From NCBI GenBank assembly GCA_963663315.1, contig OY760176.1, forward strand, positions 1,798,001 to 1,862,000: DNA of 64,000 nucleotides. The letters run 5' to 3'. The notes under the pieces were generated by a model. That model did no database searches and was not told the DNA's origin. It was given only the letters and a program-made list of their open reading frames with translations. This stretch comes from G963663315 sp963663315 (lineage in GTDB: Bacteria; Pseudomonadota; Gammaproteobacteria; Arenicellales; Poriferihabitantaceae). Position 1 is the first letter of the stretch. Every line of letters begins with the position of its first letter. Position numbers and translations under genes: made by a program. Positions 18,068 to 26,088 of this stretch are shown here, piece after piece.

Positions 18068-19408
18068 TCAGAAACGGTTCATGTCAGGACGACCAACCGT
18101 GTATTGGGTGCCGGCAAGGGGAACCTGCGCCAATGCAGAGGCCTCCATGGTAAGCGCCGCCAGATCTTCGGGTTCAAGGGAGTGGATATTGGTTTTACCA
18201 CAGGCACGCGCCAGAAGCTGCGCTTCAATGGTCAGCGTATGCAGGAAATTGTATACCCGCTCTGCGGCCGCATCCGGATCCAGGCGTTTGCGCAGAACCG
18301 GGTCCTGAGTAGCTACGCCGACCGGGCAACGACCGGTGTGGCAATGATAACAGTGACCAGCTTCGACACCCATTTCATTTTCAAAATCCGCTTCCGGAAT
18401 ATCCTTGTTACAGTTCAGGGCCATCAATGCGGAATGACCGATTGCGACCGCATCGGCGCCCAGTGCCAGCGCTTTTGCCACGTCGCCGCCATTTCGTATT
18501 CCACCTGCATAAACCAGCGAGATTTCTCCCGATTTACCGACGTCTTCAATTGCACGACGCGCCTGGCGAATCGCGGCAATGCCTGGCACGCCGGTTTCTT
18601 CAGTCGCCAGATGAGGACCTGCGCCAGTGCCACCTTCCATGCCGTCGATATAAATCGAGTCGGGTCCGGTTTTGGCTGCCATGCGAACGTCGTCATACAC
18701 CCGCGCTGCGCCGAGTTTCAATTGAATCGGAATTTCACCGTTGGTGGCTTCACGAACCTCGTTGATTTTCAATGCGAGATCGTCGGGCCCCAGCCAGTCC
18801 GGATGACGGGCAGGCGAACGCTGGTCGATTCCCGCAGGCAGGGATCGCATTTCGGCCACCTGATCGGTTACTTTCTGACCCATCAGATGACCCCCTAATC
18901 CAACCTTGCAACCCTGACCAATGAAAAACTCGACACAGTCTGCAAGTCGCAGATGATTCGGGTTGAAACCGTAGCGCGACTGAATGCATTGATACATCCA
19001 TTTTTCCGAGTATCGCCTTTCATCCGGGATCATACCCCCTTCACCCGAACAGGTGGCCGTTCCAGCCATGGTTGCACCCCGTGCCAATGCGGTTTTTGCT
19101 TCATAGGACAAGGCGCCAAAACTCATGCCGGTAATATAGACAGGGATATCGAGCTCCAGCGGGCGCTTGGCTTTCGGACCAATAATGGTTTTAGTCAGGC
19201 ATTTCTCGCGGTAGCCCTCAATGACAAATCGGGTTAGCGTGCCGGGCATGAAGGTCAGGTCATCCCAGGTCGGTATTTTTTTGAACAGGGAAAAACCGCG
19301 CATGCGGTATCGTCCGAGTTCTGACTTTATATGGATATCATCCATTACCTCAGGTGGGAATATAAAACTCTGCCCCAGATGATTGGTATCTCTTTTTGGT
19401 TTTGACAT
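18068..19408 (-). CDS. mgsC: N-methylglutamate synthase subunit C (glutamate-synthase FMN domain)
   Basis: FMN- and 3Fe-4S-containing catalytic part of an N-methylglutamate synthase, which converts gamma-glutamylmethylamide and 2-oxoglutarate. The protein, about 446 residues, matches the central GltB domain. The FMN-barrel segment YITGMSFGALSYEAK is near residue 95, and a flavin-phosphate region YAGGIRNGGDVAKALALGAD follows. The Cys cluster CYHCHTGRCPVGVATQ provides the Fe-S ligands. ATG at 19408 is chosen over the GTG at 19420. It follows mgsB by 32 bases. GlxD of rhizobial glx clusters is the same family. Confidence 0.87.
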   Translation of the reverse strand: MSKPKRDTNHLGQSFIFPPEVMDDIHIKSELGRYRMRGFSLFKKIPTWDDLTFMPGTLTRFVIEGYREKCLTKTIIGPKAKRPLELDIPVYITGMSFGALSYEAKTALARGATMAGTATCSGEGGMIPDERRYSEKWMYQCIQSRYGFNPNHLRLADCVEFFIGQGCKVGLGGHLMGQKVTDQVAEMRSLPAGIDQRSPARHPDWLGPDDLALKINEVREATNGEIPIQLKLGAARVYDDVRMAAKTGPDSIYIDGMEGGTGAGPHLATEETGVPGIAAIRQARRAIEDVGKSGEISLVYAGGIRNGGDVAKALALGADAVAIGHSALMALNCNKDIPEADFENEMGVEAGHCYHCHTGRCPVGVATQDPVLRKRLDPDAAAERVYNFLHTLTIEAQLLARACGKTNIHSLEPEDLAALTMEASALAQVPLAGTQYTVGRPDMNRF

Positions 19409-19440
19409 TTTTGTTATCACTGATTTGGTGTTTTGGAGTT

Positions 19441-20280
19441 TTAGAGGATCAGTTTTTTCTCGGCGGGCTCAAGGTTATCGTAGTTCCACAGACGTTTTCC
19501 GGAGACGAATTTCTTAATATTTTCCACCCCGCACGCTGGCGAAACGTCATACATTGCCAGCTTTTGGGTGAGCCACTTCAACTCTATTTCGTTCATTTCA
19601 CCCGGAACGCAATCGACACCGAGGTCTTCCACTTCACCACCCACGTAAATGGTGCCGTCGTACATCGAATCACCGAGATTTTTGCCTGCATTGCCACATA
19701 TCACCATGCGCCCGCGCTGCATCATGAATCCGGAAAAAGCGCCGGTTCTGCCGCCTACTATGATGGTGCCGCCCTTCTGGTTGATTCCGGTTCTGGAGCC
19801 GACATCGCCCTTGCATATCAGGTCGCCACCTCGTATTGCCGCCCCGAAAGTTGAACCCGCATTACTTTCGATGACGACCGTTCCGGCCATCATGTTCTCG
19901 GCACAGGACCAGCCAACCCGCCCGCTGATTCTGATATTCGGTCCATCGATCAGACCACAGCCAAAATAGCCGAGAGAACCTTCGAAGTTGATGTTGACAC
20001 GATTCAATATGCCAACTCCGACACCATGACGCGCACGTGGATTCCTGACCGTAATCGTGCCATACCCCTGCTGCATCAATTTCCTGATTTCCAGATTGAT
20101 ATCGGTCGATTCCATTTCCAGCGCATCAAACTCGGCTGATCTGGCAGTATCGACTTCATACGCCCATGGATAAGTATAATTTTCTTCTTCGGTGGCACTG
20201 AAAAACCGCTGCTGGGTGCGCCCTTTCAACTGCTCCGCATGCAGTCCCATATCATGGGACTTGTGATCTACGCCTGCCAT
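19441..20280 (-). CDS. mgsB: N-methylglutamate synthase subunit B (GltB C-terminal beta-helix domain)
   Basis: Structural subunit of 279 residues matching the GXGXG repeat domain at the C-terminus of glutamate synthase. Repeated Gly-rich turns can be seen, such as YFGCGLIDGP, GSTFGAAIRGGDLICKGDVG and NAGKNLGDSMYDG. It overlaps the end of mgsA by 13 bases, indicating coupling. In the bacterial pathway MgsA, MgsB and MgsC together do what the three GltB domains do in one chain. Confidence 0.87.
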   Translation of the reverse strand: MAGVDHKSHDMGLHAEQLKGRTQQRFFSATEEENYTYPWAYEVDTARSAEFDALEMESTDINLEIRKLMQQGYGTITVRNPRARHGVGVGILNRVNINFEGSLGYFGCGLIDGPNIRISGRVGWSCAENMMAGTVVIESNAGSTFGAAIRGGDLICKGDVGSRTGINQKGGTIIVGGRTGAFSGFMMQRGRMVICGNAGKNLGDSMYDGTIYVGGEVEDLGVDCVPGEMNEIELKWLTQKLAMYDVSPACGVENIKKFVSGKRLWNYDNLEPAEKKLIL

Positions 20281-21203
20281 ACCCTTACCTCCCCTTCATA
20301 AGGATCAAATGTGTAAATTTCATCAGGGAAAATACTACGGATCGAAACTTCCTCAGAAGCCAGCCCGACAAAGTCTTCGCTCTCATACAGCACCATCGGC
20401 TTGGCAGCCATGACATCTTTTGCCATGCCGAGTTGATCACTGGTCGCAACCAGATAAGTGAATACGCCATCAAGTTCTTCCACCGAACGTTTCATTGCTG
20501 CTTCCAGGTCATCACCTTCACCCATGCGGTCTGCGATGTACACCGCAATCAGTTCGGAGTCACAATTTGACATAAAGCGATGTCCGCGACGTTCCATTTC
20601 CCGGCGGAAGCTCCAGTAATTGGTCAGTTGTCCATTATGTACGACCGACACATCGTTGAATGGATAAGCCCAGTAGGGATGCGCTGAACGAATATCCACA
20701 TCCGACTCGGTTGCCATTCGGGTATGACCAATCGCATGAGTGCCTTCAAAGCCCGACAGATCATACTGCTGTGACACCCGTTCGGCATCACCCAGATCTT
20801 TTATCAATTCCAGACTTTCACCGATCGACAGAATTTCCACCCCCTTGATGTCTTCGATATAATCGGCCAACCGACGCATGTCACCATCGAAAGCAAAAGT
20901 ATAGCGATGGGAATAGGCGGTGACCTGATCACGGCTGTTTACCCTGACATCTGATTTTTCCAATCGCACGTCCACCTCTTGCTGACGCTCGATAACCTCT
21001 TGATGTATATCGAATCCGCTTTTCATGTCTTCCTGTTCGGCGACGTTAAAGCGCATCACATACTGATTCTTCGTGGGGTTACCGTAGAGCGCGAATCCGG
21101 TGGAATCAGGACCCCGATGTTTCAGTGATTGAAGCATCGAGGTCATTTCTGATCCGACATCGGAGCTTTTACCTCTATGGATAAGTCCTGCGATACCGCA
21201 CAT
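20268..21203 (-). CDS. mgsA: N-methylglutamate synthase subunit A (class II glutamine amidotransferase)
   Basis: Glutaminase-like subunit of 311 residues that would release the methylamine or ammonia group for MgsC. The N-terminal nucleophile is Cys2 in MCGIAGLIHRG. GHTRMATESDVDIRSAHPY and VVHNGQLTNYWSFRRE are class II amidotransferase motifs. It lies 60 bases after the synthetase gene, leaving room for a good ribosome site, and overlaps mgsB. It is also the GlxB family of rhizobia. Confidence 0.87.
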   Translation of the reverse strand: MCGIAGLIHRGKSSDVGSEMTSMLQSLKHRGPDSTGFALYGNPTKNQYVMRFNVAEQEDMKSGFDIHQEVIERQQEVDVRLEKSDVRVNSRDQVTAYSHRYTFAFDGDMRRLADYIEDIKGVEILSIGESLELIKDLGDAERVSQQYDLSGFEGTHAIGHTRMATESDVDIRSAHPYWAYPFNDVSVVHNGQLTNYWSFRREMERRGHRFMSNCDSELIAVYIADRMGEGDDLEAAMKRSVEELDGVFTYLVATSDQLGMAKDVMAAKPMVLYESEDFVGLASEEVSIRSIFPDEIYTFDPYEGEVRVWQA

Positions 21204-21263
21204 AATGCAATTCCTCCTGATTGGTTGAATTTGGATTTGATTTTGTTCCCGGAGCCAAGCAAT

Positions 21264-22802
21264 CTAGGGCAAGCAATCGAGATAGTTCGCAATATCCCAG
21301 TCAGATACCGAATGATTGAAACGCTCCCATTCGTCATTTTTATAATGATGGTAGACCCGGTACATTTCATCCGGCATGGACGAGCGTATCACGTCATCCT
21401 TTGCCAGCGCGTCCAGGGCATCTCCCAGGGTCATCGGCAGCTTTTTGACTATCTTGCCCGCATCAATCGCTTCGTAAATGTTACGTTCTTCGGGTTCTCC
21501 CGGATCCAGGTCACGGGTGATACCGTCATCGAACGCCTTCAATAGCGCACCACCCATAAGGTATGGATTGACCATCGAGTCAACCGAACGGTATTCAAAC
21601 CGACCCGGCGCTGACACCCGCAGTGCACAGGTTCTGTTCTGAAAACCCCAATCAGCAAAAACCGGGGCCCAGAAACCGGTATCCCACAATCTTCTGTAAG
21701 AGTTGACCGTGGACGATCCGATCGAAGTCAACGCATCGAGATGCTCAATCACGCCACCAATCGACTTCAACCCGACTGGACCTGGCATCACTTTGTCAAT
21801 CTCGGGATCAGGCATGAAATGGTTTGTACCGCCTTCGAGATAGGTAAATACGTCATCCATACCCGGAATCGACTCGTTATGCAGTTTATTGACGACTCCA
21901 CCACCACCGGACCACAATGAAACATTATGGTGACAGCCGGACGCGGATACATTCATAAACGGTTTAGACATAAAACAGGCATGCAGCCCTTTTTCACGGG
22001 CGACCTGGGCACAGATCTGACGATAGGTGGTCAGTCGATCCGAGTTTCTCAGCACCTCGTCGAACATCCAGTTCAATTCCAGTTGTCCCGGGGCATCTTC
22101 GTGGTCACCCTGGATCATGTCAAAACCCATTTTCTGGCCGTATTCCATAACCTGCATAAAGGCCGGTCGCAATTCTTCGAACTGATCAATGTGGTAACAG
22201 TTGGGCTTGGTTACGCCACCCTTGATTTGCCGGTTTTCATCCAGTTTGAGCCACATCATCTCCGGTTCAGTACCGGCACGCATGTGCATCTTGTATTTCT
22301 CCTCGAACTCCTGATGGATGATTTTCAGATTTCCACGACAGTCTGAGGTCAGATGAGCGCCCGGGTTGACGCGCTCCTCGCGGTTGCGGTAACAGGTGCA
22401 GAATACGCGGCCAATACGCTTGTCCCAGGGAAACTGGACAAAAGTTTCCGGGTCAGGAATACCGACCAGTTCCGATGCTTCAGGGCCATAACCAATGTAA
22501 TTCCCATGGCGGTCGACAAACAGGTTGGCGGTTGAGCCATAAACCAGTTGAAATCCCCGCTCCGATATCCTTTCCCAGTGGTCGGCAGGAATACCCTTGC
22601 CTACAATACGGCCGGTTACCGAAATGAACTGGAAATAGATGTAAGTGACGCCGGTTTCCCGAATTTTTTCACTAACCTGTTTTACCAGCTCTGCCCGTCC
22701 TGGCGCATTGACGCAGCGTTCCAGATCGGTAGAAGTCTGAACCCGGCTGGTTGAGCGTGTAGATGTCGTATTTTGCTCTGAAGATGTGTTCTCTTTAACC
22801 AT
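21264..22802 (-). CDS. gmaS: Gamma-glutamylmethylamide synthetase-like glutamine synthetase (type III-like)
   Basis: ATP-dependent ligase that would join methylamine, or ammonia, to the gamma-carboxyl of glutamate. Glutamine-synthetase features include EPEMMWLKLDE, QGDHEDAPGQLELNW and SASGCHHNVSLW (metal and glutamate sites), and GRFEYRSVDSMVNPYL. ATG at 22802 follows TGGAG at proper spacing; a TTG at 22814 is the alternative. The protein is about 512 residues, longer than the roughly 440 of known GmaS, partly through a Ser/Thr-rich N-terminal tail (SSEQNTTSTRSTS). Linkage to mgsABC supports GmaS, but a GlnT-like glutamine synthetase is possible. Confidence 0.78.
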   Translation of the reverse strand: MVKENTSSEQNTTSTRSTSRVQTSTDLERCVNAPGRAELVKQVSEKIRETGVTYIYFQFISVTGRIVGKGIPADHWERISERGFQLVYGSTANLFVDRHGNYIGYGPEASELVGIPDPETFVQFPWDKRIGRVFCTCYRNREERVNPGAHLTSDCRGNLKIIHQEFEEKYKMHMRAGTEPEMMWLKLDENRQIKGGVTKPNCYHIDQFEELRPAFMQVMEYGQKMGFDMIQGDHEDAPGQLELNWMFDEVLRNSDRLTTYRQICAQVAREKGLHACFMSKPFMNVSASGCHHNVSLWSGGGGVVNKLHNESIPGMDDVFTYLEGGTNHFMPDPEIDKVMPGPVGLKSIGGVIEHLDALTSIGSSTVNSYRRLWDTGFWAPVFADWGFQNRTCALRVSAPGRFEYRSVDSMVNPYLMGGALLKAFDDGITRDLDPGEPEERNIYEAIDAGKIVKKLPMTLGDALDALAKDDVIRSSMPDEMYRVYHHYKNDEWERFNHSVSDWDIANYLDCLP

Positions 22803-22844
22803 TTTATTCTCCAATGGGTATTAAAATAGGGATACTAGGTGTTC

Positions 22845-24188
22845 TCAACTCCATGGAAATGGACTGTTTGAGACAGGATGAAGCTTGCCTTCATGATATC
22901 TTGAGAATCGGAAAGGTTCCAGCAATACACTCTCTGACCCTGCAAGTTCCTGCGCAACCAGTTTGCCTACGCCAATCATCTTGTATCCATGATTGGAGTC
23001 GGCGATGAAGTAGCAGTTGTCTCGGAAACGATCAAAAACAGGAAAACTGTCCGGGGTAAATGAGCCAATCCCGCCAGAAGGCTCTTTATTGTATTTCGAC
23101 GACTGACCTTCAAATCGCTTTTGGCAATGGGCAAGCGCGGAAGTCCACATTTGTGCAAATTCCGCTCCGACCACAAAATCCGGGGAATCGACACCATACG
23201 GGTCGACTGCGACCTGATCAAGGTCCTTTTCAATCGGGAACGGTGCGGCTCCGCCCTGTATCCCGTTGAAATGAAAATCGGGTTTGTAATAAATCCCCCA
23301 CATCTTGTCAGTGATCAACGATCCATCAACATCGGAATAAAGGGGAGAGTCGGAATCAACATGAATCACGGGAGGCATCCTGCCATCGTTGGTTTTTTGC
23401 ATTTCGGGGTCAACACCCAGCGTTCCCTCCTGCAGCGACCAGTAGACCCACATCGGAACATCGGTATGAATTTCACCATTGCCGGATTTGATATCCACTG
23501 TCTCCGGCAGTTCAAGCATGTTCCACAGAAGCCTGGCCCAGGGCCCGGGCGCCACAATCAGTTGGTCACAGGCGATATTACCCTTGTCGGTGACGACTTC
23601 CTTTATCGCACTACTTGAGTGATCCGCATTGAATCCGGTAACCGTCACACCGGTCATGATTCGAACACCCTCTGCTTCTACCCTGCCTGCCAGACCATAC
23701 AATAATCGGGTGTTGTTGGCATAGCCTCCTCTCTTCTCATGCAGAACCGAGGTAATTCCCCGTGCCTGCCAGTCATCGAACAGGCCTTTCATGTATTTTG
23801 TCGATGCTTTTTTCCCTTCGATGAAAACCGATTCGTAACCGATATCCTTTTGATGTTCGGCGATGGATGCGACGTCCTCAAACATCGAATCCGGGCTGAT
23901 CTGCATGTAGCCCACCGGGTGATAGCTATAAGTCCTGACGTCGCTTTCCCATACGTCGACGCATTGCGCCATCAACTCACGCATGGCAGGCTGGAAGTAG
24001 TTGTTGCGCACCACGCCGCAGGCGATGCCTGAGGCGCCGGCGCCGATTGAAGCCTTGTCGACAACGAGTATATCGCTGCCATCACCCTTGCCTCTGGCTT
24101 TCAGTTCCAAAGCCAGATGATATGCCGTGCTCAGACCGTGAATCCCTGCTCCAATAATGACATAATCACTTTGTCCGGGAAAAGCCAT
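22845..24188 (-). CDS. FAD-dependent oxidoreductase, SoxB/MgdA-related (DAO family)
   Basis: Single-chain FAD oxidoreductase of 447 residues in the glycine/D-amino-acid oxidase family. The motif DYVIIGAGIHGLSTAYHLA is at residues 8-26, and GIACGVVRNNYFQPAMREL resembles the SoxB segment GRNTTIVRSNY. SNHGYKMIGVGKLVAQEL near the C-terminus is the second FAD contact. It lacks the RHDAVAWG His region where SoxB binds FMN. It is the first gene of the gmaS-mgs operon, with ribosome site AGGAGA before ATG 24188. It may oxidise N-methylglutamate or a related N-methyl amine. Confidence 0.82.
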   Translation of the reverse strand: MAFPGQSDYVIIGAGIHGLSTAYHLALELKARGKGDGSDILVVDKASIGAGASGIACGVVRNNYFQPAMRELMAQCVDVWESDVRTYSYHPVGYMQISPDSMFEDVASIAEHQKDIGYESVFIEGKKASTKYMKGLFDDWQARGITSVLHEKRGGYANNTRLLYGLAGRVEAEGVRIMTGVTVTGFNADHSSSAIKEVVTDKGNIACDQLIVAPGPWARLLWNMLELPETVDIKSGNGEIHTDVPMWVYWSLQEGTLGVDPEMQKTNDGRMPPVIHVDSDSPLYSDVDGSLITDKMWGIYYKPDFHFNGIQGGAAPFPIEKDLDQVAVDPYGVDSPDFVVGAEFAQMWTSALAHCQKRFEGQSSKYNKEPSGGIGSFTPDSFPVFDRFRDNCYFIADSNHGYKMIGVGKLVAQELAGSESVLLEPFRFSRYHEGKLHPVSNSPFPWS

Positions 24189-24221
24189 GTTTCATCTCCT
24201 GTTGTAATTCAGTTAAGCTGG

Positions 24222-24264
24222 TGGTATAAATACGGTTCACTAATATCAGAATACATTTATACCA
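24222..24264. repeat. Perfect 10-bp inverted repeat, candidate operator
   Basis: TGGTATAAAT (24222-24231) and its exact reverse complement ATTTATACCA (24255-24264) flank a 23-base centre, 34-76 bases before the FAD-oxidoreductase ATG. The half-site holds TGGT/ACCA, as in many GntR-family operators. On the minus strand the right copy could also act as an extended -10. Confidence 0.55.
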
Positions 24265-24281
24265 TTTTGATGATTGTACGC

Positions 24282-24314
24282 ATTAATTCAGGTATTAATT
24301 AATTCAGGTATTAA
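24282..24314. repeat. Tandem 16-base direct repeat
   Basis: ATTAATTCAGGTATTAA occurs exactly at 24282-24298 and again at 24298-24314 (period 16) in the middle of the divergent region. It may be a regulator-binding pair or a simple duplication. Confidence 0.6.
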
Positions 24315-24367
24315 ACATGATGGGGCGAAAGTTTGCAACCTTTGTCCGGTCTGTGTAGCGCATAAAT

Positions 24368-24387
24368 AATTATACCATTATTAGACC
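24368..24387 (-). promoter_or_regulatory. Promoter element of the FAD-oxidoreductase/gmaS operon
   Basis: On the minus strand GGTCTAATAATGGTATAATT contains an extended -10 TGGTATAAT and agrees with the tdm element at 17 of 20 positions. It lies about 180 bases before the first gene and 37 bases before the divergent GntR start, so binding there could also affect gntR. The -35 region is poor. Confidence 0.5.
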
Positions 24388-24424
24388 TTTTTTCAGATAA
24401 CCGCACCCGGATGGACTGACTACA

Positions 24425-25114
24425 ATGACAGAGCAATACTTGCAGGTGACCACTGGCGCATCCGGAATTTTTAATCGTATCCGGGCCGCGATCATCAATG
24501 GCGATTATCCACATAATGCACGGTTGCCTTCCGAACGCAGTCTGTCGGAACAGTTTTCCGTCGCACGGGGCACAATCAGGGCAGCGCTGGAACAGCTTGA
24601 AAGAGCCAATCTGGTCAGGAAGAAATTCGGCAGTGGAACTTATGTGATCTACAACGCTAAATTCGAACAGGATGATATCGCCGAAGAGACCAGCCCGCTG
24701 GAACTGATCGAAACCCGCCTGGCTATAGAACCCCATATTGTCAAACTTGTGGTATCGAACGCCAATAACCGGGATCTGCGAAATCTTGAACAGGCTCTGG
24801 AGAATGTCTTGCGTTCAACACACAATCCCAATAGTTTCTCTTCGGCAGATGAGGCATTCCACCTCATGCTGGCGCATTGCTCACAAAACCCGCTGCTTAT
24901 CTGGATGTATCAGAGAATCAACGATATTCGCAGCCATACCCAATGGAGCCACCGAAAAATGAACATTCTGACTCCAGGCAAAATCAGACAATACAACGAA
25001 CACCACTCAGCATTGGTCAAAAGCATTATGCGAAGGGATATGGAAGAAGCCTCGAATCTGATGATCCATCACCTGACCCAGGCGAAGAGGGATTTGCTCG
25101 GTGGTGGAAGATGA
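24425..25114 (+). CDS. GntR-family transcriptional regulator (FadR subfamily, FCD domain)
   Basis: DNA-binding regulator of 229 residues. The N-terminal winged helix is IFNRIRAAIINGDYP through LPSERSLSEQFSVARGTIR and ends in the wing KKFGSGTYVI at about residue 75. The FCD ligand domain shows the expected metal-binding pattern: ADEAFHLML, QYNEHHSAL and LMIHHLTQA. It is divergent from the gmaS-mgs operon and is the natural candidate to control it through the TGGT/ACCA repeats between them. Its ligand may be a methylated amine or glutamate derivative; that is inference. Confidence 0.87.
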   Translation: MTEQYLQVTTGASGIFNRIRAAIINGDYPHNARLPSERSLSEQFSVARGTIRAALEQLERANLVRKKFGSGTYVIYNAKFEQDDIAEETSPLELIETRLAIEPHIVKLVVSNANNRDLRNLEQALENVLRSTHNPNSFSSADEAFHLMLAHCSQNPLLIWMYQRINDIRSHTQWSHRKMNILTPGKIRQYNEHHSALVKSIMRRDMEEASNLMIHHLTQAKRDLLGGGR

Positions 25115-25126
25115 ACCGGTGAAAGA

Positions 25127-25624
25127 TCACGGAATTACGCTCAACTGAATCGGAACGCCTTCATAGCCGGTTTGTTTTGCGGTAAATACAGCCGAATCGG
25201 GGGTCAATGCCTTGTCGAAGTCATCAATTAATATCCGGTCGCCTCTAAACTCGATGTATTTTGATACCGAGCCTTTATCAAAGAAAATCAGTACCGACAA
25301 TAATCCCGAAGTGATCAAGTCCTGACGCTGGTCACTTGACCAGTCCCAACCAAACGGGCAACTGTCGGTCTTGTGTTGTGGTTTAAAATCTGCAAATCCC
25401 TTGACCTGCCGCCATGGAAAGTCCGTAATATCCAACAATTTCACCGTTGAACCAGAATTTGCCGCTTGCGTGACGTGTTGCAGGAATGCCTGTCTTTGGC
25501 TGGCTCGACCGACACATTCATTTTTGAGACTGGAATAATAAAAAACCATTACCAGCACGATAATCAGCGGTGCGATGTATAGTACCGGTCTGGCTGGTAT
25601 GGAGTTGAGCGCTCTGTGAATCAT
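25127..25624 (-). CDS. Unrecognised membrane-anchored protein, 165 aa
   Basis: Not recognised. An N-terminal TM anchor (VLYIAPLIIVLVMVFYY, residues 14-30) is followed by a soluble domain of about 130 residues. That domain has ITDFPWRQVKGFADFKP, a Cys-containing KTDSCPFGWDWSSDQRQDL and the hydrophobic LLSVLIFFDKGSV, probably exported to the periplasm. It converges with gntR, leaving 12 bases between stops. It follows the amt operon in the same direction, but a strong hairpin lies between. Confidence 0.7.
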   Translation of the reverse strand: MIHRALNSIPARPVLYIAPLIIVLVMVFYYSSLKNECVGRASQRQAFLQHVTQAANSGSTVKLLDITDFPWRQVKGFADFKPQHKTDSCPFGWDWSSDQRQDLITSGLLSVLIFFDKGSVSKYIEFRGDRILIDDFDKALTPDSAVFTAKQTGYEGVPIQLSVIP

Positions 25625-25682
25625 CTAATCGCCCGTTTTGGATGCCCGGTCTGACACTGGGCTGGTCGAATCCCATGATAAA

Positions 25683-25714
25683 GACCCTTCCACAGCATAC
25701 GCTGTGGAAGGGTC
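25683..25714 (-). terminator. Perfect 14-bp hairpin after the amt operon
   Basis: GACCCTTCCACAGC, loop ATAC, then the exact complement GCTGTGGAAGGGTC. On the minus strand it is followed by TTTATC. It lies about 100 bases after the small membrane protein and is a likely terminator for amt. Confidence 0.75.
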
Positions 25715-25814
25715 GACTTCCTGGATCAGTTCACGGCGGCGATCAATTCAATTGATCAAACCAATATAACACCGGGAAACGGATCGTGTTGCAGGATTTC
25801 CTGGAGGTTTCCCG

Positions 25815-26033
25815 TCAGGAATGTTTGTCCAGATACTCCCCGATCCCGCCGCTTTGGCTGATCTTGTCTACATCACTTTCCAGTTCACTGGATTCTTCTT
25901 TCAGTTGTATGATGTGCCAGCCTATCCAGAATGCAAGTCCAACCACGACCAGTAGGACTTCTGATCCAACGAAAGGGTATATCGGACCTGTCACATCGAC
26001 ATTGGCCCAGTTTTCTACCATACCTGTTGCCAT
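25815..26033 (-). CDS. Small single-span membrane protein downstream of amt, 72 aa
   Basis: Not a named family. One TM segment (FVGSEVLLVVVGLAFWIGWHI, residues 21-41, counted from the ATG at 26033) is followed by an acidic helical tail, LKEESSELESDVDKISQSGG, that may form a coiled coil. It lies 55 bases after amt in the same direction and before the strong hairpin, so it should be co-transcribed. No GlnK is seen. An accessory role for the Amt channel is possible but not shown. Confidence 0.7.
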   Translation of the reverse strand: MATGMVENWANVDVTGPIYPFVGSEVLLVVVGLAFWIGWHIIQLKEESSELESDVDKISQSGGIGEYLDKHS

Positions 26034-26088
26034 AATAATCTCCGGGTATAAGTTTTAATGTTAGTGTTAATTGACTAAAAACCTCAGG

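Noticed and set aside
25660..25680. GGTCGAATCCC resembling a tRNA T-loop
   Set aside because: No acceptor, D-arm or anticodon-arm pairing could be built around it.
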